Shown here piece after piece: positions 8,935 through 16,726 of a DNA stretch of 39,447 bases. Position numbers and translations under genes: made by a program. The stretch is from Gemmatimonadota bacterium (GTDB lineage Bacteria > Gemmatimonadota > Gemmatimonadetes > Gemmatimonadales > GWC2-71-9). The notes under the pieces are model-generated. The model was given only the letters and a program-made list of their open reading frames with translations. It had not been told where the DNA came from and did not search any database. The stretch covers positions 213,083 to 252,529 of the forward strand of contig JAZKBR010000002.1 in assembly GCA_040388535.1 (NCBI GenBank), read 5' to 3'. Every line of letters starts with the position of its first letter. Position 1 is the first letter of the stretch.

Positions 8935-11280
8935 ATGCTCATCCTCACGCTCGCCACGCTGTCTGCTGTGCTGCAAGGTGGTCCCACCGATCACATCGCC
9001 TCCGCCACCGGGCGCTCCTATTCGGGCCGGCGTGGCGAAACCACCGTGCAGGCACCGCGGCTTGCCGCGAAGCCGGTGATCGATGGTGTACTCGATGAGC
9101 CGATGTGGCGCGAGGCGGCCGTCCTCACCGATTTCTCCCAGTACAAGCCGGTGGACGGCGTGCCCGCAGCGGATTCCACGCAGGTACTGATCTGGTATTC
9201 GCCCACGGCACTCTTCATCGGTGTCCGGGCGTACGATGCGTCCGGCGCGGTGCAAGCCACGCTGGCGAACCGCGATCAGATCTTCACGGATGACAATATC
9301 CAGGTCTTTCTCTCGACCTTCAACGACAAGCGACAAGCATCCTTCTTCGCCGTCAATCCACTCGGCATTCAGGCCGACGGCGCGCTGAATGAAGGTGGTG
9401 GCGGCAAGGACGCCGTCGATCTCTCACAGGACTTCGTCTGGCAATCCAAGGGACGAGTGACCGCCGACGGCTACGAGGTGGAACTGCGGATTCCGTTCAA
9501 GAGCCTTCGCTCACAGCAGGCGAAGACACAGACCTGGGGCATCAACGTGGTCCGTGGCGTCCCGCGCACCGCGCAGCAGCATTCCTGGATGCCGCTGAAG
9601 ATCGGGGCCTCTTCGCTACTGTCGCAGTCAGGCCGCCTTGAGGGCCTGACCGACCTCGAAACCGGACACGTCCTCGACATTCTGCCCACAGTCACCTACA
9701 GCGTCGACGGCGCCCGTAGCGCCAGGACTGGCAAGTGGGACTATGACGCGAACCGGGCCGAATTCGGGGGCAATGTTCGCTACGGACTCAGCCGCAACCT
9801 GACACTCAACGCCACCGTCAATCCCGATTTCTCCCAGGTGGAAAGCGACGTCTCGCAATTCACACTCGACCCGCGCGAGGCGGTCTTCTTTCCAGAGAAA
9901 CGGCCATTCTTTCTCGATGGCATCGAGCAGTTCGACGCGCCCAGCAACCTGATCTACACCCGGCGAATCGTGCAGCCGCTCGTCGCCGCCAAGCTGACAG
10001 GCAAGGTCAGCGGAACCCAGATCGGTGTGCTCGCGGCCGTCGACGACACGATCGCCTCCGCCACGGGCGATCACCCGCTCTTCGGCATCGTGCGCGCTTC
10101 CCACGATCTCGGGCCCGGCTCACGTCTCGGTGCGTTGTGGACCGAGCAGCATGATGGCGACAACTTCAACCGGGTCTACGGCGCCGATGGCCGGGTCGTG
10201 CTCAACAAGATCCACTCGTTCACCTTTGCCGGCGCGATGTCCCGCACGGAACGCAACGGCGTCAGCACCTCAGGGCCGATCTGGAGTGCGGCCTATCGTC
10301 TTGGCAAGCGCTCGTTCCGGACGGCCTACACCATCAATGCCATCAGCCCCGACTTCCGCTCCAATGCCGGCTTCATCAGCCGGCCGGGGATCGTGAATGC
10401 CAACATTGCGCACGCCTATGTCTGGCTTCGGCCGAAGAAGACCCTCGAGGTGCTCACGGGCCAGATCGTCCTCTTCGGACAGTGGCGGTATGACGACTTC
10501 ATTCATGGTGGCGAGATCCAGAACCGGTTGCTCCACTTCGATTTCACCGGCCATCTGCGCAGCGGCTGGGACCTCAACGCGTCGGTCTACGACGAAAGCT
10601 TCGGCTACGACCCGTCGATCTTCACGCGGTATGCGCTGCAGAACCCCGATGGATCGATCGCCCCGTGGGTCGCCCCGGGCCGTATCCCCAATCGCGACTA
10701 TGTCGCCGGTTTCAGCTCGCCGAACTACAAGCATCTGCAGGTCAACGGCTCGCTGCTCTGGGGACACGACGAGAACTTTCCCGAATGGGCCTCCGGTAAC
10801 ATCATCGTTGGCACGCTCGGCCTCACGGTCCGGCCCACGAGCCAGCTGCGGATGAATCTCTCCTACAATCATCAGCAGGTGAACCGACGCACCGACGGTT
10901 CGCGCGTGCTGGTGCAAGGGGTGCCGCGCGCGCGGATCGAATATCAGCTCTCGCGCGCATTCCAGGTCAGGGTGGTCTCGGAGTATGCGTTCGAGTCCCG
11001 CGATGCCCTCCGCGACGATTCGCGCACCAACCTGCCGATCGTGATCCGGCAGTCGAACGGTCAGTACGCGCCGGCCGCGGGCTACTCGAATGGTTCGCTG
11101 ACCAGCAACCTGCTCTTCAGCTACTTCCCGAACCCCGGCACGGTGATGTATGTCGGCTACGGAACCAACTCGCTGCGACCGAACGACGACCTGCGAGACA
11201 AGCTCGGCCGCCAGAGCGACGGCTTCTTCGTGAAACTGTCGTATCTCTTCCGCCCAGGTGGCGAACGCCCGACCGGTTGA
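8935..11280 (+). CDS. DUF5916 outer-membrane protein with N-terminal CBM9-like domain
   Basis: 781 residues from ATG 8935, preceded by AGGA at 8926-8929. After a short signal peptide, residues about 40-220 form a carbohydrate-binding family 9-like beta sandwich (KPVIDGVLDEPMWREA, TDDNIQVFLSTFNDKR, GYEVELRIPFKSL). The rest is the DUF5916 region, including the hallmark NATVNPDFSQVESD and FFPEKRPFFLDG. It ends in alternating aromatic strands (FFVKLSYLFRPG) that look like an outer-membrane beta barrel. In these bacteria the family is found near surface peptidases and transporters and has no proven function. A role in binding or passing sugars or peptides at the outer membrane is an inference. A strong bidirectional hairpin follows at 11304-11335. 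Confidence 0.87.
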   Translation: MLILTLATLSAVLQGGPTDHIASATGRSYSGRRGETTVQAPRLAAKPVIDGVLDEPMWREAAVLTDFSQYKPVDGVPAADSTQVLIWYSPTALFIGVRAYDASGAVQATLANRDQIFTDDNIQVFLSTFNDKRQASFFAVNPLGIQADGALNEGGGGKDAVDLSQDFVWQSKGRVTADGYEVELRIPFKSLRSQQAKTQTWGINVVRGVPRTAQQHSWMPLKIGASSLLSQSGRLEGLTDLETGHVLDILPTVTYSVDGARSARTGKWDYDANRAEFGGNVRYGLSRNLTLNATVNPDFSQVESDVSQFTLDPREAVFFPEKRPFFLDGIEQFDAPSNLIYTRRIVQPLVAAKLTGKVSGTQIGVLAAVDDTIASATGDHPLFGIVRASHDLGPGSRLGALWTEQHDGDNFNRVYGADGRVVLNKIHSFTFAGAMSRTERNGVSTSGPIWSAAYRLGKRSFRTAYTINAISPDFRSNAGFISRPGIVNANIAHAYVWLRPKKTLEVLTGQIVLFGQWRYDDFIHGGEIQNRLLHFDFTGHLRSGWDLNASVYDESFGYDPSIFTRYALQNPDGSIAPWVAPGRIPNRDYVAGFSSPNYKHLQVNGSLLWGHDENFPEWASGNIIVGTLGLTVRPTSQLRMNLSYNHQQVNRRTDGSRVLVQGVPRARIEYQLSRAFQVRVVSEYAFESRDALRDDSRTNLPIVIRQSNGQYAPAAGYSNGSLTSNLLFSYFPNPGTVMYVGYGTNSLRPNDDLRDKLGRQSDGFFVKLSYLFRPGGERPTG

Positions 11281-11303
11281 AGCCTCGGGCCACCGAAACG
11301 GCC

Positions 11304-11335
11304 ACGGGCGACAAGGATGACTCCCTGTCGCCCGT
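11304..11335. terminator. bidirectional terminator hairpin
   Basis: A perfect 10-bp stem (ACGGGCGACA / TGTCGCCCGT) with a 12-base loop lies between the convergent DUF5916 and HEAT-repeat genes, 23 bp after one stop and 25 bp before the other. It has no long T run, but its strength and position suit termination from both sides. Confidence 0.65.
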
Positions 11336-11360
11336 CGGTTGTTGTGGTACTCCTCAGCGG

Positions 11361-12704
11361 TTACCGGTCTTTCATGTCACCAAGCTTTTCAGCGGCAACA
11401 CGCCGAATCTCCGGATCCTTGTCGTCGAGCGCCCGCGTCAGCCCGGGCATCACCGCCGAGGTGCCGATCTCGCCGAGCCCTTCCACGGCAGCCAGACGCA
11501 CTTCGCGATCGCCGTCAGTGAGCAACCCGACGAGCGCCGATGTAGTCGTCGGGTCGGCGATCCGGCCAAGTGCCTGCGCCACCTGGCGCCGGAACTCGGC
11601 GTCACGCGAGGAGAGGGCCTGGACCAGTTCCGCAGGCGCCGTATGCAGTTCGTCGAGATTGCCGATCGCCTCCACGGCCGCCGCGCGCACATCCTGATCC
11701 TTGTCGGAGAGCGCCTTCGCCAGTACACCGGCCGAGTGCGCCGAGCTCAACTGTCCCAGCGCCTGGGCGCTCGCGCGGCGAACGTCCGCATCGCTGTCGC
11801 GCTCAAGAACCCGTTCCAGTGCGTTCACTGCCGTGGCGTCTTCCACCTGGCCCAGCGCATCGGCGGCAGCAGCCCTCACCGATGCGACCTGGTCACCGAG
11901 TGCCTCGATCAGTGCCGCCGTGGAGCTCTTGCTTTCGATCTGCCCGAGCGCTTCGGCTGCAATGGTGCGCAATACCGGGTCACCGTCGCGTAGGGCGGGG
12001 AGCACATCGCCTACCGAGGCGGGATCCTCGATCTGCCCGAGCGCCCAGACCGCTGCGACACGAAGCCGCCCGTTGCCGGACCGCGCGATCCGACCGAGCA
12101 CGGGCGCAGAGGCCTTGTCCTCGATCTGTCCCAGCGCCCACGCTGCCATCGTGGCCACGGCCGGCGTGCGATCGCCGAGTGAATGTTCGAGCGGTAGCCG
12201 CAATTCGGGACGTTCATCTTCGCCGATTGCGAGCGCGGCACCCTCACGAATCCGTGGTGAGGCGTCCTCAAGCAGAGATGCGAGCCGTGATGTCGGAACA
12301 GTGCTGCGCCCGAGCAACTTGGCGGACACCCGGCGGACGCAAGGATCGTCAGCGGCGAGCCGGGATACGAGCAGCGTGATCGCACGTGGATCGCTGATGG
12401 TGCCACTCAGTGAATCCTTGGCGGACTGCATGGTCGCCGCAGCGTCAGCGAGGCGGCCGAGGCCGGCGCTCGAGCCGCTCGACCAGAAATTGCCAAGCTG
12501 ATCGCCAATCAACTCGCAGACCACTGGATCGGTCTTGCCCAACGCGTCGAGCAGTGTTGCCACCCGGCCCGAATCAGCGCCCGGTCGATCATTGTGGTGG
12601 CCGATGTGCACCGAGATCGGCGCAACCGGAGCAAGGGTCACCACGGCGGCAGCAGCACCTCCGCCCGCCAGCACAGCCCCCGCGACGAGTGCGAGCGCAC
12701 GCAT
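11361..12704 (-). CDS. exported HEAT-repeat protein
   Basis: 447 residues. ATG at 12704 shares its A with the TGA stop of the M56 gene (TGATG), so translation is coupled; a GTG one codon earlier is the alternative. The N terminus (MRALALVAGAVLAGGGAAAAVV) is a signal peptide or membrane anchor. From about residue 100 the protein is about eleven HEAT repeats of roughly 31 residues with a clear periodic signature (AAAxALGQIED). Such alpha-solenoids are protein-binding scaffolds. As the last gene of the BlaI/M56-HEAT operon, with repeats resembling those of the M56 partner, it is most simply a periplasmic partner of that protease, but this is inference. No catalytic motif is visible. Confidence 0.85.
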   Translation of the reverse strand: MRALALVAGAVLAGGGAAAAVVTLAPVAPISVHIGHHNDRPGADSGRVATLLDALGKTDPVVCELIGDQLGNFWSSGSSAGLGRLADAAATMQSAKDSLSGTISDPRAITLLVSRLAADDPCVRRVSAKLLGRSTVPTSRLASLLEDASPRIREGAALAIGEDERPELRLPLEHSLGDRTPAVATMAAWALGQIEDKASAPVLGRIARSGNGRLRVAAVWALGQIEDPASVGDVLPALRDGDPVLRTIAAEALGQIESKSSTAALIEALGDQVASVRAAAADALGQVEDATAVNALERVLERDSDADVRRASAQALGQLSSAHSAGVLAKALSDKDQDVRAAAVEAIGNLDELHTAPAELVQALSSRDAEFRRQVAQALGRIADPTTTSALVGLLTDGDREVRLAAVEGLGEIGTSAVMPGLTRALDDKDPEIRRVAAEKLGDMKDR

Positions 12705-14851
12705 CACGGCCGCTCCCCGAGGGCCTCCGCCGCACGCCTCCGGACCTTGGCATCGGAGGAATTGAGCCCGGCACGCAGGGCATCACGCGCCGACTGATCG
12801 GCCATGTTGCTGAGCGCGTCGATCGCCCGTTCACGCACATCGCCATTGCTGTCCTGCATCAGCTTCTGCAGCGCCGGCACCAGCGCCACGATTGAACGCT
12901 CGCCCACAAGCCCAGCCGCCGATGCACGCACTTCGGAGTTGCTGTCATTGAGCAGGGTGCGCAAGGTGGTCTCGGGGATCGCACCCTTGAGTTCGTTGAG
13001 GGTCTCGAGCGCCTGGCGGCGTACCTCGGGATTGCCGTCGCCCAGGGCCGGCAGCACGGCACTCGCCGCCGACGGATCATTCAGTTCGCCGAGTGCTTCA
13101 ATCGCGGCCTGACGCACATCGACCGACTGGTCACGAATCAGCTTCGCCAGCGCCGCGCTGCTGGAGCGGTCGCCGATCCGACCGAGCAGATGAGCTGCTT
13201 CGTGGCGAACGTCCGCGTCGGGGTCATCGAGAAGGCGTGCGATGGGCGCCGCAGGAACACCCTTCTCGAAGTTGCCGAGCGCATCGAGGGCCTGCTGCTT
13301 CACCTCGGCATTCGGATCACTCAGCAACGCCGTGAGCGGGCCGATGGCGCGGGGATCCTCGAACTGCGCCAGCGCGTCTGCCGCAGCGGCGCGCACCTTG
13401 GTGTCGTCGTCCTTGAGCGCGACGATCAAACCCGGCACCGCGCGCGCGTCCTCGAGTCGGCCGAGTGACCGTGCCGCGGCGGCACGAACCTGCGCGTCGT
13501 CATCCTTGAGTCGCCCGATGAGTGCGTTGACCACCGTCGTATCTGCCGGCGTCTTATCACCACTGAGACCGACATCGATCCGGCCGACGCGCGCCGCGAT
13601 CACACCGGCGTCGATGCGGGTGCGGGCGGCGGTGCGTGCGGCGTCGCGGCCCGCGAGACGGGCGATCCTGGCCATCGCGGCCGCAGTGAAGCTGCGCGGA
13701 TGCCCCGGCCCTTCCTCGCCCGCTTGCTGCTGCTCTTCCGTCGAAACAGCGCCGTCGAGCTTGGCCTGACGGACCCGACCCGACACGCCGGGTGCAATCG
13801 CGATGGTTGCGCCCAACGCCAGCAAGGCCACTACTGCTGCGCCGCGGCGCGGCGTCGGGGCGCCGGGAGTGCCGCCCTCGATGAGTCGTGAAATCCGGGA
13901 TACCAGCATTGATCGTTGCTCCGCCATGCCCGCAACGGGCACGCCAAGGGGTGAGGCCTGAATCCATTCCGCGACCTTTGCGAGGCAGCGCGCCAGCGGA
14001 ATACCCGAACCGGTGCGGCGCGCCGCCCAGTCGTCACAGAGGTATTCGGCCGCATTCTGCATTTCGCGCCGAGCGAGATGGTTGAGAGGCTGGAAGAAGA
14101 AGAGACGTTCAATCAGCGACGCGGTATCGAGCCAGATCGGATCGCGGCGTGACAGGTGTGCCAGCTCATGCGCGAGCATGCTGCGCTGCAGTTCGGGGTG
14201 CAGATCGGTGAGCGCGGCCTCGGGCAGGCAGATTTCGCCGAGGCCGAGCGCGACCGGTGAGGAGATCGTCCGCGCCGTGGTGAGCACCACCCGCCGGCGA
14301 TAGCCCACATCCCGACGGAGGGCATCGAGCATTTGCACGATCGGACCATCGCTGAGCGGCTGACGCTCCGTCAGGCGACCTACGAGAATCAGGCGTCGCG
14401 CCGCATAGCCAATGGCGAGCAGGAGCGCCACGGCCGCCCAGATCCCCACGAGCAGCGCGGCGGCCGAGAGCCGCGACCGGCTCGGCGTGTTGACAGGCGT
14501 AGATGCATCTGGTGCGAGACCGACCTGCGGTTGCGCCGGTGCAGGATCGGCAACCGGCAGCGGCTTGACAGTGCCGAGGGTTTTCACCTCGGGCGCATCC
14601 AGGCCAGCCTTCGTCGGGGCGGCCTGGGTGACGCTCGGCAACGTCAATGTGCCATTCGGCCGGACGTCGAGGCGCAGCTGTATGCTGGCGGTCAGGAGCC
14701 CGCCGAGAATGGCGGCCTTCCAGAGAATGTCACTGGTCGCCGGGTCGCGCCGGAAACGGGTCACCGCCCAGGCGAGACCGAGCAGTACTGTGCTGTGAAT
14801 GGCATAGGTCAGCAGCCAGGCGAGCACGGTGGAGGGAAGAGTGCTGGTCAT
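12704..14851 (-). CDS. M56 (BlaR1-type) membrane metalloprotease with C-terminal HEAT repeats
   Basis: 715 residues. The start ATG at 14851 overlaps the blaI stop as TGATG. There are three N-terminal membrane helices (about 8-28, 40-58, 132-152). The M56 domain follows: SSPVALGLGEICLP, the zinc motif HELAH at 228-232, and EYLCDDWA with Glu269 as likely third ligand. A fourth helix lies at about 330-350 (AVVALLALGATIAIAP). From about residue 439 to the end there are nine HEAT repeats (VRAAAARSLGRLED type). In BlaR1/MecR1 the matching C-terminal part is a penicillin-binding sensor outside the membrane; here HEAT repeats replace it. By family analogy the protease is activated by an external signal and inactivates the BlaI repressor encoded next to it. 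The signal is unknown, and beta-lactam sensing is not supported. Confidence 0.88.
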   Translation of the reverse strand: MTSTLPSTVLAWLLTYAIHSTVLLGLAWAVTRFRRDPATSDILWKAAILGGLLTASIQLRLDVRPNGTLTLPSVTQAAPTKAGLDAPEVKTLGTVKPLPVADPAPAQPQVGLAPDASTPVNTPSRSRLSAAALLVGIWAAVALLLAIGYAARRLILVGRLTERQPLSDGPIVQMLDALRRDVGYRRRVVLTTARTISSPVALGLGEICLPEAALTDLHPELQRSMLAHELAHLSRRDPIWLDTASLIERLFFFQPLNHLARREMQNAAEYLCDDWAARRTGSGIPLARCLAKVAEWIQASPLGVPVAGMAEQRSMLVSRISRLIEGGTPGAPTPRRGAAVVALLALGATIAIAPGVSGRVRQAKLDGAVSTEEQQQAGEEGPGHPRSFTAAAMARIARLAGRDAARTAARTRIDAGVIAARVGRIDVGLSGDKTPADTTVVNALIGRLKDDDAQVRAAAARSLGRLEDARAVPGLIVALKDDDTKVRAAAADALAQFEDPRAIGPLTALLSDPNAEVKQQALDALGNFEKGVPAAPIARLLDDPDADVRHEAAHLLGRIGDRSSSAALAKLIRDQSVDVRQAAIEALGELNDPSAASAVLPALGDGNPEVRRQALETLNELKGAIPETTLRTLLNDSNSEVRASAAGLVGERSIVALVPALQKLMQDSNGDVRERAIDALSNMADQSARDALRAGLNSSDAKVRRRAAEALGERP

Positions 14852-15240
14852 CACAGGGCTCCCTTGGTGCGGTCCACTTCTTCGATCATGCGGCGGACGC
14901 GGTCGAGATCGCCGGGCGACATGTCCTGGGCCTTGAGCAGATGGCTCACCAGCGCCGGGACGTCGCCGTTGAAGAGCCGCTCGGTCAACTCCTCGACCAT
15001 GGAGACCTGGACATCCGCCTCGGTCACCAGGGCACGATAGAGGTATTGGCGGTCATTGATTCGACGCGCCAGGACGCCCCGGCGTTGCAATCTGGACAGG
15101 AGGGTGGCCACGGTGGTCTGCGCCAGCCCCCGCTCGGCGTGAAGCGCCTCCCAGATATCGATCACCGTGAGCTCCCCGCGAGTCCACAGCAATCGCAGGA
15201 TGGCGATCTGGAGGTCGGTCAGTTGATGACGTTCGTTCAT
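14851..15240 (-). CDS. blaI: BlaI/MecI-family transcriptional repressor
   Basis: 129 residues, ATG at 15240. The N-terminal winged helix is typical: LTDLQIAILRLLWTRGELTVIDIWEAL, then TTVATLLSRLQRRGVLARR with the beta wing RQYLYRALV. The C-terminal half is the dimerisation helix bundle that the partner protease cuts in the classical system. It is the first gene of a three-gene operon with an M56 protease, as in bla and mec loci. Two BlaI-type palindromes lie 16-45 bp upstream of its start, so self-repression is expected. The nearby divergent YceI-like gene could share the control. Confidence 0.93.
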   Translation of the reverse strand: MNERHQLTDLQIAILRLLWTRGELTVIDIWEALHAERGLAQTTVATLLSRLQRRGVLARRINDRQYLYRALVTEADVQVSMVEELTERLFNGDVPALVSHLLKAQDMSPGDLDRVRRMIEEVDRTKGAL

Positions 15241-15256
15241 CGGGTCCCCAGTGGTT

Positions 15257-15274
15257 GATCTACAGGTGTAGATC
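15257..15274. promoter_or_regulatory. BlaI-type operator 1 (perfect palindrome)
   Basis: GATCTACAGGTGTAGATC is a perfect 8+2+8 inverted repeat. Its core, TACA-N2-TGTA, matches the operator type known for BlaI/MecI repressors. It lies 16 bp upstream of the blaI start and about 118 bp upstream of the divergent YceI-like gene. Confidence 0.8.
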
Positions 15275-15285
15275 TACAGCCGTAG
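15274..15285. promoter_or_regulatory. BlaI-type operator 2 (imperfect)
   Basis: CTACAGCCGTAG has the same core as operator 1 with one mismatch in the right arm. The two centres are 14 bp apart, so two repressor dimers could bind side by side. Tandem operators are also known in bla and mec control regions. Confidence 0.6.
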
Positions 15286-15391
15286 TACGGCCCTGTCAAC
15301 TCCCGCCAACTTCCGACCGGTTGATCTCGTACCAGAGGGGACAATTCGGCCGCAAATCCGGCCTGCAGCCTGACCTGGTGAGGAGTACTCG

Positions 15392-16078
15392 ATGACCCGC
15401 AGGACCGCCCGATTCGCTGTCGCCCTGCTCCTGATCCTTCCCGTCTCGATCTCGGCCCAGACCAGGGCCGGCACGAAGTCCGTTTCCTCGAAGAAGTCCG
15501 CCGCCGCAAAGCCCGTGGCAGCGCCGCCCCTGCGATTCAATCTGGGCGCCACTGGCAACGAGGCGCGCTATCGCGTGCGCGAGCTGCTGGCGGCCTCGAC
15601 CATCGAAAATGATGCGGTCGGCAGTACCACCTCACTGACCGGCGCACTCCAGATCGACGCGACGGGCAAGGCCGACACCACCATTTCGCGTTGGGTCGTG
15701 GACCTGACCACACTCAAGAGCGATCGCGCCATGCGCGACCGTTTTCTTCAGCACAACGCACTCGAGATTGCGCGCTTCCCCAAGGCAGAACTGGTGGTGA
15801 CATCGATCAAGGGCCTCCCTGTCACGCTGCCCGCATCGGGCACGCTGACCCTGACCCTGCTCGGCAACTTCACCACGCACGGGGTGACCAAGGCGACGAG
15901 CTGGGACGTGGTCGCCAATGTCGCGGGGGATCACATCAGCGGGACGGCAACGACCCACCTGAAGTTCGCGGAATACAACATGACCCAGCCGCGACTCCCG
16001 GTGGTCGCAAGCGTGGATGACGACATCAAGCTCGAGTACGACTTCCACCTGATCCGCGAGAACTCCGCGAAACCCTGA
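15392..16078 (+). CDS. secreted YceI-like protein
   Basis: 228 residues, ATG 15392 behind GAGGAG. A signal peptide (residues 1-23, ending SISAQ) is followed by a Lys/Ser/Ala-rich linker and a YceI-like lipocalin fold. Diagnostic parts are YRVRELLA, VGSTTSLTGALQID, VVDLTTLKSDRAMRDRFLQ, FPKAELVVTSI, and HGVTKATSWDVVA near the end. YceI proteins bind isoprenoid or other amphiphilic ligands in the periplasm. It is divergent from blaI with the two BlaI operators in between, so it may belong to the same regulon. A strong hairpin follows 27 bp after the stop. Confidence 0.85.
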   Translation: MTRRTARFAVALLLILPVSISAQTRAGTKSVSSKKSAAAKPVAAPPLRFNLGATGNEARYRVRELLAASTIENDAVGSTTSLTGALQIDATGKADTTISRWVVDLTTLKSDRAMRDRFLQHNALEIARFPKAELVVTSIKGLPVTLPASGTLTLTLLGNFTTHGVTKATSWDVVANVAGDHISGTATTHLKFAEYNMTQPRLPVVASVDDDIKLEYDFHLIRENSAKP

Positions 16079-16105
16079 TCCGAGTACGATCAGATCCTGG
16101 AGATG

Positions 16106-16131
16106 CGAAAGGCCCCATCAGGGGCCTTTCG
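16106..16131. terminator. bidirectional terminator hairpin
   Basis: A perfect stem GAAAGGCCCC / GGGGCCTTTC with an ATCA tetraloop, extended by one further pair, lies between the YceI-like gene and the convergent PepSY gene. Its A- and T-rich stem ends give a short T run on both strands. Confidence 0.8.
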
Positions 16132-16135
16132 TACG

Positions 16136-16696
16136 TCAGGGCACAAACGCGAGATAGATGGCGAGACAGATCACGATACTCGCCAGCAGTGCGACGACAC
16201 CGAGTCGTCGTCGTCTCGGCAGGCCGATCCACATCAGCAATCCGGTCACCGACCCGATCAACAGCAGGATGGCGGAAGCGTCGAGCACCCAGCTCCACGC
16301 CTTGCCCGAATCCTTGCCGCGATGGAGGTCGTCGAGTCGCAGGAAGAAGCCGCGACGTTCGACACGGATGGTCGCCTTTCCGGAACGCCGGTCGATCTCG
16401 GCTTCAGTATGCCGGCCTGGCCCCTTCATCTCGACTCGCAACGTCTGCGCATCGACATCGAATGTCGTGACAGCGCCAACGGCGCCGTAGTCGGCGCGCA
16501 ACTTCTCGACCACCATCAACTTGTCCGGGCCGCTCAGCAGCGCGAGCGGCAGCTGCCCCTGCGACTCGACCGGCTGCACGCTGTCTGCGCCGAGCCACTC
16601 CTCGTGATTCAGGAGCAGGCCGGTCACCGCGAAAAACAACATCAGCAGCAGGGCGAACATGGTGAGGTAGACGTGAATTGTCCGGCTCACCGCCAT
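16136..16696 (-). CDS. PepSY-associated membrane protein
   Basis: 186 residues from ATG 16696, which has GGAG at good spacing; a GTG at 16720 is possible but poorly placed. The N-terminal helix RTIHVYLTMFALLLMLFFAVTGLLLNHEEW is typical of PepSY-associated membrane proteins. A periplasmic PepSY-like region follows (DKLMVVEKLRADYGAVGAVTTFDVD, TLRVEMKGPGRHTEAEID). Two more helices end the chain (VLDASAILLLIGSVTGLLMWIGLP and VVALLASIVICLAIYLAF). The His in LNHEEW and those in the loops are possible heme or metal ligands, as in related redox proteins. It lies 30 bp downstream of the ApbE-DUF2271 gene on the same strand, which suggests a flavin- or heme-based electron transfer function. Confidence 0.8.
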   Translation of the reverse strand: MAVSRTIHVYLTMFALLLMLFFAVTGLLLNHEEWLGADSVQPVESQGQLPLALLSGPDKLMVVEKLRADYGAVGAVTTFDVDAQTLRVEMKGPGRHTEAEIDRRSGKATIRVERRGFFLRLDDLHRGKDSGKAWSWVLDASAILLLIGSVTGLLMWIGLPRRRRLGVVALLASIVICLAIYLAFVP

Positions 16697-16726
16697 CACA
16701 CTCCGATAGACGCGTGACACTCCCGA

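Noticed and set aside
12704-14851. Naming the M56 gene blaR1
   Set aside because: The protease core matches, but the penicillin-binding sensor is absent, so the name would imply a function not supported.
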